From Billgrantia aerodenitrificans (GTDB lineage: Bacteria; Pseudomonadota; Gammaproteobacteria; Pseudomonadales; Halomonadaceae), in contig NZ_JABFTV010000004.1 of assembly GCF_021404405.1 (NCBI RefSeq), forward strand, positions 1-64,000: a DNA stretch of 64,000 nt, given 5' to 3'. The notes below the pieces were generated by a model, which made no database searches, was not told the origin of the DNA, and saw only the letters and a program-made list of their open reading frames with translations. This document shows positions 17,988 to 24,919 of this stretch, in pieces. Position 1 is the first letter of the stretch. Each line of letters begins with the position of its first letter. Both the position numbers and the translations under genes were made by a program.

Positions 17988-18110
17988 AAGGAGGGGGAAG
18001 GGGCAAAAAGTGGCGATGCGGCTGCGCTGCGTTGTGACCAGACTCGACTCAGCTAGTCACCACCCGCCAGTCACGACAACGAGTCAATCATCACAAGAAC
18101 AGGTGCTCCC

Positions 18111-18572
18111 ATGAACCGCATGCCCCTTCCTGCCCTTTCTTCCGCCGTTCACGTCTCCCGACGCCTCGCCGGTGTGGCGCTGCTGGCCCTGTCGCTGGGC
18201 ACCGCCAGCGCTGCCCTGGGGCATGGCGACGTCACCCCCCAGGAGGTCGACACCAAGGGATTGCCCGACCTGGGCGAGGCGCCGCTGATGGAAAACCCCT
18301 TCCGTCCCGGCAACCAGCACGCTGACCTTTACGACGAGGCGGTTGCAGTCGGCGAGCGCGGTTACGCCGGCAACTGCGCCGTCTGTCACGGCATCCAGGC
18401 CATGTCGGGCGGTCTGACCCCCGATCTGCGCAACCTCGAGGAGTGGGACGACGAGTTCTATCTGCAGCGCGTGATCAATGGCACCGAGCGGGGGATGCCG
18501 TCGTTCAAGTCCAACCTCGATCAGACCGCCATCTGGGCGATCAAGACCTATATCGAATCGGTGACCCCCTGA
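18111..18572 (+). CDS. pedF: Cytochrome c-550 PedF
   Basis: This 153-residue periplasmic c-type cytochrome has a signal peptide (about 1-37), a single CAVCH haem site (Cys89, Cys92, His93) and a likely axial Met129 in RGMPSF. Size and sequence fit PedF, the electron acceptor paired with quinoprotein ethanol dehydrogenases. It would pass electrons from the PQQ enzyme at 30474-32252 to the respiratory chain. It heads a plus-strand run with the MoxJ-like, SoxYZ-like and metallohydrolase genes. Confidence 0.88.
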   Translation: MNRMPLPALSSAVHVSRRLAGVALLALSLGTASAALGHGDVTPQEVDTKGLPDLGEAPLMENPFRPGNQHADLYDEAVAVGERGYAGNCAVCHGIQAMSGGLTPDLRNLEEWDDEFYLQRVINGTERGMPSFKSNLDQTAIWAIKTYIESVTP

Positions 18573-18617
18573 GGGGAGACGAGCACCGACCGATTTCCCG
18601 GGAAGGAGGAGCGCATC

Positions 18618-19610
18618 ATGGGCAAGCGCAACTGGATCAGCGTGCTGGCGGCGTTCGGCTGGCTGTTGCTGGCATCGCCGAGCGGAGCGGGCGAACTCTC
18701 GGCGGCAGCACTCGAAACCGCCCACGAGGTGACGCGAAGCCAAGCCAGCGCCGAGCTGCTGCGGCGCCCTGCGCTGCGCGATCTGGATGAGGTCCTGGCA
18801 TCGGGGCACATCAACATCGGGCTCTACCAGGACTTTCCCCCTTACGCCTATCGCGACGAGCAGGGAGAGGCGCGCGGTATCGATGCCGAGATCGGCCGGG
18901 CCATCGCCGCCGGGCTGGGCGTGGAGTTTCGGCCTTTCTGGATCAAGCCAGGCAGCAGCCTGGGGCGGGATCTTGGCAACAGTGTCTCCCGCGGCCACTA
19001 TCTGCGTCCCACTCAGGTGGCCGACGTGATGATGCGGGTGCCCTACGACCGCGACTTCTCCTACATGCGCGACTCCACCGGCGAGTACATCAACAAGAGC
19101 GTGGTGATGTTCGGCCCTTATCAGCGTGAGCAGTGGGACATCGCCTACGATGCCGGCCGGCTCGAGGGCGAGGTCACCCTGGGCAGCTTCCGCCATCAGC
19201 GCATCGGCGCGGAGTACGACACCCTGCCGGCCACTTATCTGACGGCCACCATGGGCGGCCAGCTGCGCGATGGCGTACGCCATTACCGCGATGTGGGAGA
19301 TGCCTTCGCCGCCATGGCCCGCGGCGAGGTGGCCGGGGTCATGGCCATGCGCGGCGAGCTCGAACATTATCTGGCGCAGTATCCGCAGCATGATTTCCGC
19401 CTCGCCGAGGCGGTGTTTCCGGGCATCTCCCGCCAGCAATGGGACATCGGCATGGCGGTGCGCGAAAGCCATCGCCAGCTGGGCTATGCCGTCGAGGCGA
19501 TCGTCGACCGTGCGCTGCGCGAGGGCAGCCTGGGCGACATCTTCCAGGCCCATGCACTGGTCTACCGCATGCCCGACTTCTACGCCGAGATACTCGGCCA
19601 GACGGAGTGA
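18618..19610 (+). CDS. MoxJ/XoxJ-like quinoprotein dehydrogenase-associated binding protein
   Basis: The 330-residue secreted protein has a signal peptide ending near SPSGAGE and a type II periplasmic binding fold. The usual INIGLYQDFPPYAYRDEQGE start (near residue 68) and RGIDAEIGRAIAAGLGVEF follow. It belongs to the family of putative binding proteins associated with quinoprotein dehydrogenases (MoxJ/XoxJ, TIGR03871 from memory), thought to help activate or mature the dehydrogenase rather than import a solute. AAGGAGGAG precedes the ATG. It follows pedF by 45 bases and is followed by the SoxYZ-like gene after five bases. Confidence 0.85.
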   Translation: MGKRNWISVLAAFGWLLLASPSGAGELSAAALETAHEVTRSQASAELLRRPALRDLDEVLASGHINIGLYQDFPPYAYRDEQGEARGIDAEIGRAIAAGLGVEFRPFWIKPGSSLGRDLGNSVSRGHYLRPTQVADVMMRVPYDRDFSYMRDSTGEYINKSVVMFGPYQREQWDIAYDAGRLEGEVTLGSFRHQRIGAEYDTLPATYLTATMGGQLRDGVRHYRDVGDAFAAMARGEVAGVMAMRGELEHYLAQYPQHDFRLAEAVFPGISRQQWDIGMAVRESHRQLGYAVEAIVDRALREGSLGDIFQAHALVYRMPDFYAEILGQTE

Positions 19611-19615
19611 CGGCG

Positions 19616-20419
19616 ATGCCCCGCTTGCTACCCGAATCGTGCCGCTGCGTCTGGCTGCTGGCCCTGGCCTGGCTAACGGTCACGCCGGTGGCCGCCGAGG
19701 TGCCGGAGGATCCCTTTCGCTCACCGATGTGGGACTACAACCTGGCCCGCTACCTGGGTGAGGGGGCCGACATCCGCCACAGCGACACGGTGGTACTCAA
19801 GGCGCCGCCCTTCGCCGAGGATGCCACCCAGGTGCCGCTGACCGTCGATCTGTCGGCGTTTCCCCATGCCGTCCAGGAGGTGATCGCCTGGGTGGACCTC
19901 AACCCGGTGCCGCATCTCTTCACCCTGCGCCCAGAGGCGGCCGACATCCGCACGGTGGCGCTCAACTTCCGCATTCAGCAGGCGTCCACCGTGCGCGCCG
20001 CGGTGCGTGACGACCAGGACGCCTGGCACATCGGCAGCGTTCACGTCGAGGCTGCCGGCGGCGGGTGCACTGCGCCCAGCGCCACCGCCAGCAATCCCGA
20101 CTGGGCGAACAGCTTCGGCCAGGTGCGCGGCGCCCTGTTCTCGCCGGCCGACGGCATGGCCGGTAGCCGGCTCAAGGCCCAGGTGATGCACCCCATGGAT
20201 TCCGGCATGGTGGCCAACATTCCCCGCTTCAACATCGAGAGCGTGGAGCTCCGCCACACGGCGAGCCAACAGCGCCTAGCCAGCATGTCGCTGTCGGAGT
20301 CCGCCTCGGAGAACCCGCTGTTCGTCTTCGACCTGGAGCACGACGACGCCCCGGCCGGCATCACCCTGCTGCTGCGCGACAATGGCGGCAACCTCACCGA
20401 AAGCCGCCTGGGGGGATGA
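19616..20419 (+). CDS. Quinoprotein dehydrogenase-associated SoxYZ-like carrier
   Basis: The 267-residue secreted protein has a hydrophobic leader (LLALAWLTVTPVAA) followed by a SoxY-like domain (about 35-155) and a SoxZ-like domain (about 165-265). In the SoxYZ sulfur carrier the sulfur is held by a C-terminal Cys of SoxY; here a Cys lies in AAGGGCTAPSA at the SoxY-SoxZ junction, as in the carrier motif. GGAG stands eight bases before the ATG at 19616. The stop overlaps the metallohydrolase start (20416-20419), matching the known pairing of such carriers with SoxH-like hydrolases. The cargo in alcohol oxidation is unknown. Confidence 0.82.
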   Translation: MPRLLPESCRCVWLLALAWLTVTPVAAEVPEDPFRSPMWDYNLARYLGEGADIRHSDTVVLKAPPFAEDATQVPLTVDLSAFPHAVQEVIAWVDLNPVPHLFTLRPEAADIRTVALNFRIQQASTVRAAVRDDQDAWHIGSVHVEAAGGGCTAPSATASNPDWANSFGQVRGALFSPADGMAGSRLKAQVMHPMDSGMVANIPRFNIESVELRHTASQQRLASMSLSESASENPLFVFDLEHDDAPAGITLLLRDNGGNLTESRLGG

Positions 20420-21366
20420 GCATGCGCCAAGTCCTGCTGCTGCTGGGCTGTCTGATGGTGGGGAATTTCTCCGCCCAGGCCGATGCCTATCGCTACTCTC
20501 TCGAGCCGCTGGAGATCGCCCCGGGCGTGTGGGTCTTCGAAGGCGCCAGGGAGGATTTTGCCCGCGCCAATGGCGGCAATATCGTCAATACCGCCTTCCT
20601 CATCACCGAGGAAGGGGTGGTCGTGTTCGACACCGGGCCATCGCGTCGCTATGGCGAGCAGATGCGCAAAGCGATAGAGGCGGTAACCGCGCTGCCCATC
20701 ACCCATGTGTTTCTCTCTCATCACCATCCCGACCACGTCTTCGGCAATCAGGCCTTCGATGCCGACATCCTCCACGCCCTGGAGGGAACGATTCGGCTTC
20801 TTGCCGAGCAGGGCAACGACTTCGCGGACAACCTCTACCGCGCGCTGGGCGACTGGATGCGCGGTACCGAAGTCGTACTGCCCACGCAAGCGGTGACCCC
20901 CGGGCGAGTGACGATCGGCGGCCGGGAGATCGAGCTGATCGCCATGAGCGGGCATTCGGGCGCCGATCTGGTGCTGTTGGATCATACGACCGGTGTGCTG
21001 TTGGCCGCCGACATGGTGTTTTACCAACGCGCCCCGACCACGCCGCACACACCGGGGATCGACGTCTGGCGTGAGGAGCTGCGTACGCTGGAAGCGCTCG
21101 ATTTCCGCTATCTGGTGCCCGGTCACGGGCCGGTGGTGGTGGGAACGGCCCCCTTCGAGCAGATGCACGACTATCTAGCCTGGCTGGACGACACCCTGCG
21201 CAGTGCCGCCGGCGCCGGCATGACCGCAAGCGAGGTCATGGCACTGCCGATTCCCGAACGATTCGATGAAATTGCCGTGGCTCGCCACGAGCTGATGCGC
21301 AGCGTGGTGCACCTCTACGGGCGCTATGAGCTGGAGGCTCTCGAACTGATTTCCGAAGGAGGATGA
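20416..21366 (+). CDS. Quinoprotein relay system zinc metallohydrolase (SoxH-like)
   Basis: The 316-residue secreted metallo-beta-lactamase-fold protein has the zinc motif His102-x-His104-x-Asp106-His107 (SHHHPDHVFGN), a later SGHSGADLV histidine and YLVPGHGPVV. A signal peptide covers about the first 22 residues. It belongs to the hydrolases linked to PQQ dehydrogenase loci (TIGR04559-like, from memory) and is coupled to the SoxYZ-like carrier. An ATG two codons later (20422) is an alternative start. It is the last alcohol-oxidation gene before the type VI cargo region begins on the opposite strand. Confidence 0.85.
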   Translation: MSMRQVLLLLGCLMVGNFSAQADAYRYSLEPLEIAPGVWVFEGAREDFARANGGNIVNTAFLITEEGVVVFDTGPSRRYGEQMRKAIEAVTALPITHVFLSHHHPDHVFGNQAFDADILHALEGTIRLLAEQGNDFADNLYRALGDWMRGTEVVLPTQAVTPGRVTIGGREIELIAMSGHSGADLVLLDHTTGVLLAADMVFYQRAPTTPHTPGIDVWREELRTLEALDFRYLVPGHGPVVVGTAPFEQMHDYLAWLDDTLRSAAGAGMTASEVMALPIPERFDEIAVARHELMRSVVHLYGRYELEALELISEGG

Positions 21367-21433
21367 CACCACACCGACCCCGATTCATTGCCGTTTCTTG
21401 TCGCGCATGGCTCTTGCCATCCTCCTCATACTA

Positions 21434-22237
21434 TCAGGTGAGATTTGGGTGGCTTTTTTCACGCCTCCGAAAACGGTCCCGCTTGATCCGGACGCCATCT
21501 CGGGGGCGGTGGGGAAACAGCTGACACAAGACTTCCAAAGGAGCGTTCAGGTTCTCTTGCAAGTGCTGCAGCTCGGCCTTTGACCATCGTTGGGTCGGTG
21601 CCCACCGTAGCTTGTAGCGCTTGTTGATAACTGCTCGCTTGGGCCGGTGTGGAAATAGCTTGGCCAGCTCCTCGGCAGGCAAGTGTCGGTGCTCCTCGAG
21701 ACGCTGAAGCTCCTCGGCACTCCATCTATCACCTGTATCGCCATCACCTTGGGGCACATAGCGCAGGCCTTCTGCCCGAGCCCTAAATTTGATCGCCTCC
21801 TCGGTGCGATGTGGCAGTTCCCTTCTTACCTGCGAAGCGCCGCCTTGAGGAAAGCCGCGTCGTAGAATCGCCAGATCTCGTTCGGTCCAGCGCTCTGCCG
21901 AAAAGGCCTTCAGGTCGAATTTCTTGGCCACGTGGCGGATGGCGATGACGGTACGGTGCGGCAGAAAGCGACGCCGAATCTCCGGTGCCGTGAGTGTGGG
22001 AAAGTGTTGAACCACCACGAGCAGCTCTTCCTCGGTCCAAGGCTGCTTCTCCGTGATTGCGCCCGCCCGCTTTTTCAGCCCCTGTTTGTGGGCCATGCGC
22101 TTGATCGCCGCAAGGGTACGATGAGGAAAGTGGCGTACCTGCAGCTCCCACCACGTCATGGCCAGGTAATGGCTCTCGAGCAGGGCCAGTTCACCCTGCG
22201 TCCATTCGCGTGAGGCGCCTCGATTACGTTGCCGCAT
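21434..22237 (-). CDS. Protein of five tandem SANT/Myb-like repeats
   Basis: The 267-residue protein consists almost wholly of five related repeats of 45-55 residues. Each opens with an aromatic W[TS]xxEL pattern (Trp12, Trp67, Trp117, Trp172, Trp218) and contains a Leu/Phe-Pro-His-Arg-Thr/Pro motif before the third helix (FPHRT, LPHRT, LPHRT, FPHRP, FPHRP). This is the layout of SANT/Myb-like helix-turn-helix units; DNA binding is therefore likely but unproven. The ATG at 22237 was chosen over a GTG at 22279 because AGAGAGGAAG precedes it. It follows the second PAAR gene by 63 bases on the same strand, so it may be the last gene of the type VI cargo operon. No specific function is known to me. 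Confidence 0.65.
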   Translation of the reverse strand: MRQRNRGASREWTQGELALLESHYLAMTWWELQVRHFPHRTLAAIKRMAHKQGLKKRAGAITEKQPWTEEELLVVVQHFPTLTAPEIRRRFLPHRTVIAIRHVAKKFDLKAFSAERWTERDLAILRRGFPQGGASQVRRELPHRTEEAIKFRARAEGLRYVPQGDGDTGDRWSAEELQRLEEHRHLPAEELAKLFPHRPKRAVINKRYKLRWAPTQRWSKAELQHLQENLNAPLEVLCQLFPHRPRDGVRIKRDRFRRREKSHPNLT

Positions 22238-22300
22238 TCGTGCTTCCTCTCTTCTGGGCACCTTTGTTGCTAGTCTCACGCAGTCGTTGGACAGAGACGA

Positions 22301-22564
22301 CTATGGCTGCACCTTTGCCTTGCCCGAGGCGGTGATGATCTCGCCGCCATGGTCCGTCTTGCAGCCAAGGTAAGCCGTAGGCCTTCCATCGGTGGTGGAA
22401 CTGCTCGCTCCTTCGATGATGGTGGCGCCGCAGCCGGTCTTGTCGCCCACCCGGGCCACGGGCTGGCCCTCGACTTGAGAGGGCGAGCCCGAGACGATTT
22501 CCGTTACGCCGTGGCCGGGGATAGGACAGCGATGCAGATCGCCTTTTCGTGCAATGGGTTTCAT
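22301..22564 (-). CDS. PAAR-domain protein (copy 1)
   Basis: PAAR proteins form the sharp cone on the VgrG spike of the type VI secretion system and can carry effectors. The 87-residue protein is a minimal PAAR domain: MKPIARKGDLHRCP, GSPSQVEGQPVARVGD, GCGATIIEGASS, GRPTAYLGCKTDHGGEI. It differs from copy 2 (23589-23852) at only two residues (Ile4/Val, Gln30/Glu). The ATG overlaps the stop of the upstream secreted protein gene (ATGA), which supports this start over one ten codons earlier. Confidence 0.9.
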   Translation of the reverse strand: MKPIARKGDLHRCPIPGHGVTEIVSGSPSQVEGQPVARVGDKTGCGATIIEGASSSTTDGRPTAYLGCKTDHGGEIITASGKAKVQP

Positions 22565-23592
22565 ATGCCGGTCGCCACATCCGCCACCCGCCATTCGCCA
22601 TTGCGGGTTTTGTAGAAGACCACCGGGAAGCTGGCAAAACGCTCGCTGCCAGCAGGGGGATGCTCCCAGAGAATGGGATTGGGACGGATCCGAACTAGAC
22701 GACCGTTATCCAGAAACTCCAACTGATCTTCCTGCGGGTTATCACCCCAGTAGAGAGGCTGCAATACCTCACCTCCTGGACCCACCCGCTCGTATCCAGC
22801 CAAACCATGTTGAGTGTTTTCGATGAAATCACGAGCGGAGTTTCTCTCCGTCAGCATATATGCCGTACGCTCCCAGACTGGCTCAACCTCTTGAAAGATC
22901 GCCTCTGTATCATTTCTTGAAATCAAACCATGAATATGCCGATAGGCATCGCGTAGCTCACGGCGCAGTTCAGGAGTATCCTCCAGCACGACGGCTTCCC
23001 GCTCCCAGTGAAAGGCCGGGATGGGATCATCGACGGTAAAAGTGATGTCCAGACGATAGCCATCAATCGTCTGACCACCACCAAAAATGATGTCATCAAA
23101 TTCGGAGAGTTGCATGCGACCATTGCTACGCAGGTGCGGCTGTTCTAGCACACGCTCCTCGCCACTGGCAGTGAGTTCGAGATGTTCGAACCTGCCTTCC
23201 GCCTCGTTGTAGCGGATGCGAATAGGGTGAATGCGCTCCCGCTCCTGGGTCGTCCATTGATAACGCTCGACCGCAATGTCGATCGCCACTCCATCATGTA
23301 GGGAATAGAGATACTCTTCGGTACTCGGGTCCTGCCCGGTAATAGGAGAGAAAAGTAGAGAAAGGGTGTTTTTTCCAGGACGGAGGTTCAAGCCGATATT
23401 TGGTGAATAATCTGCATAGGGAACATCGACATTGTCACGCACATAAATATCATTGACCCGAAGGGACCAAGCGGATCCCTCGGTGTGAATATAAGCGTTG
23501 TATCGATACTCGAAATTGTTAGCCATTGCCGATCCTTGCCAGGCGAGCATGGCAAGCACTACAAGGACCAGGAACTTCGATAGCCTTGTCAC
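22561..23592 (-). CDS. Secreted protein of unknown function, paralogue B (possible immunity protein)
   Basis: The 343-residue protein has a signal peptide (LVLVVLAMLAWQGSAMA) and no family I recognise. It is clearly paralogous to 23852-24919: both share IHTxGSAWxLRxND near the mature N-terminus, a DPIPxFHW...LEDTPxxRxELRxAY block, and a C-terminal LEFxxNGRLVxIRPxP...FYxTxxGEWRxA block. Both stand directly before a PAAR gene in a vgrG cargo operon. A periplasmic location in such an operon fits an immunity protein against a periplasm-acting toxin, but an accessory or effector role cannot be excluded. It starts at a GTG overlapping the PAAR copy 2 stop. Confidence 0.6.
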   Translation of the reverse strand: MTRLSKFLVLVVLAMLAWQGSAMANNFEYRYNAYIHTEGSAWSLRVNDIYVRDNVDVPYADYSPNIGLNLRPGKNTLSLLFSPITGQDPSTEEYLYSLHDGVAIDIAVERYQWTTQERERIHPIRIRYNEAEGRFEHLELTASGEERVLEQPHLRSNGRMQLSEFDDIIFGGGQTIDGYRLDITFTVDDPIPAFHWEREAVVLEDTPELRRELRDAYRHIHGLISRNDTEAIFQEVEPVWERTAYMLTERNSARDFIENTQHGLAGYERVGPGGEVLQPLYWGDNPQEDQLEFLDNGRLVRIRPNPILWEHPPAGSERFASFPVVFYKTRNGEWRVADVATGI

Positions 23593-23852
23593 GGCTGAAC
23601 CTTTGCCTTGCCCGAGGCGGTAATGATCTCTCCACCATGATCCGTCTTGCAGCCAAGATAAGCCGTAGGCCTTCCATCGGTGGTGGAACTGCTCGCCCCT
23701 TCGATGATGGTGGCGCCGCAGCCGGTCTTGTCGCCTACCCGAGCCACGGGCTGGCCCTCTACCTCAGAGGGCGAGCCCGAGACGATTTCCGTCACGCCGT
23801 GGCCGGGAATGGGGCAGCGATGCAGATCGCCTTTGCGTGCTACTGGTTTCAT
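23589..23852 (-). CDS. PAAR-domain protein (copy 2)
   Basis: This second 87-residue PAAR spike-tip protein is 85/87 identical to the copy at 22301-22564, and the DNA is nearly identical as well. The ATG shares its A with the TAA of the upstream secreted protein gene, which sets the start. Two almost identical PAAR genes beside two strongly diverged partner genes suggest recent duplication of PAAR or gene conversion between copies. Confidence 0.9.
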   Translation of the reverse strand: MKPVARKGDLHRCPIPGHGVTEIVSGSPSEVEGQPVARVGDKTGCGATIIEGASSSTTDGRPTAYLGCKTDHGGEIITASGKAKVQP

Positions 23853-24919
23853 TAGTCTATAGTGGCAATGCGCCACTCTCCGGCAGCGGTGCGGTAGAAC
23901 ACGAAGGGCATGGTATGTGCTTCTTTGTTTGGCTGATCAGGATAAGACCAGCGCAGAGGGCTTGGTCGGATGCTGACGAGACGACCGTTACCCATGAACT
24001 CCAGGCTGTCGCTCAAAGGATCGTCAGCGAGTCTCAATGGCTCCAGGCGCGGTCCGTCTGGCTCACGACGCATGCTAATCAGTTGCGAACCAATGGGCAT
24101 CGATTCTGAATACTCTCTAGCGCTCTTGCCACCAGCCATCAGCAGGCCAGCGCGGTCCCAGACCGGCCCTGCCTTGCGCAGAATGGCTTCGGTATCGCCT
24201 GCCTCGAAAAGACGGTAAAGTTCCTGATAGGCCTGCCGTAACTCATGGCGCATCAGCGGTGTGTCCTCTAACTCCGTGGCCTCATCACGCCAATGAAAAT
24301 CAGGGATGGGATCGAAGACACGGAAGCTCATATCTACTCGTTCAGCATTGATAGACTCACCGCTGCCAAGCACCAGAATATCTGGCGAGCTGACGTGGAA
24401 CTCGCCATTGGTACGCAGGTGTTCGGTTTCATGGACGGCTCTGTCACTCCCCACGGGCTCGTCGTAAGTTACCAGCTCGCCGGTCTCCATATCGTAGCGC
24501 AACAGTAGAGTGTTGAGGCGTTCTTTCTCTTGCGTCCGGGTATTGATTGCTTCAATGGAAACGTCAACCCAGAAATCCGGCTTAGGACCTTGAAGAAACT
24601 CTCCCGTCTCGGGGTCTTGGCTTATCAAAGGGGCAAAGATTAAGGAAACCGTATTATGCCCGTTCTTGATATTTGTACTAATAGGGTAGGAGATACTCTG
24701 ATGACCAGTTCGACCATAGGACCAAATTTTTAGGTCATTGATGCGCAGAGTCCAGGCGGAGCCCTGTGTATGGATATTTACCCAATATTCACGCTCAATC
24801 GGATGAGCCATTGCCGTCCCCTGTAACAGTAAAAAGCATGAAAAAAACAATGAATATAGAAGCTTAAAACGGCACCCATTCGGGCTCCTTTGGATCCGGC
24901 TCCCAGATCGTCTTCCCAT
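23852..24919 (-). CDS. Secreted protein of unknown function, paralogue A (possible immunity protein)
   Basis: This paralogue of 22561-23592 has about 355 residues with an N-terminal signal sequence (FKLLYSLFFSCFLLLQG, cleavage near TAMA). The start is uncertain. The frame is open to 24991, and an ATG at 24919 with AGAGGGG nine bases upstream was chosen; ATGs at 24925/24928 are alternatives. All of these overlap the end of the putative effector gene. It shares the IHTQGSAWTLRIND, DPIPDFHWRDEA and NGRLVSIRPSP blocks with its paralogue. The direct position after the effector gene makes it the best immunity candidate of the operon, by context only. The segment around 24600-24900 is visibly rich in A+T compared with the neighbourhood. 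Confidence 0.6.
   Translation of the reverse strand: MGRRSGSRIQRSPNGCRFKLLYSLFFSCFLLLQGTAMAHPIEREYWVNIHTQGSAWTLRINDLKIWSYGRTGHQSISYPISTNIKNGHNTVSLIFAPLISQDPETGEFLQGPKPDFWVDVSIEAINTRTQEKERLNTLLLRYDMETGELVTYDEPVGSDRAVHETEHLRTNGEFHVSSPDILVLGSGESINAERVDMSFRVFDPIPDFHWRDEATELEDTPLMRHELRQAYQELYRLFEAGDTEAILRKAGPVWDRAGLLMAGGKSAREYSESMPIGSQLISMRREPDGPRLEPLRLADDPLSDSLEFMGNGRLVSIRPSPLRWSYPDQPNKEAHTMPFVFYRTAAGEWRIATID

Larger units (their letters stand above)
17803..18110. other. Divergent promoter region between the cupredoxin-like gene and pedF
   Basis: The 308 bases hold no gene but several sequence signals. There are three tandem 15-base repeats at 17815-17859, a CTTACGAC half-site at 17945-17952, an exact CTACGACCAAGG box at 17976-17987, and at 18071-18080 an inverted copy of the first ten bases of the tandem repeat. 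Both divergent operons (exporter and cytochrome) must be controlled from here. Confidence 0.6.

Noticed and set aside
22301..23852. The duplicated PAAR segments as ends of an insertion sequence
   Set aside because: They are direct coding repeats of full PAAR genes, with no transposase and no terminal inverted repeats.
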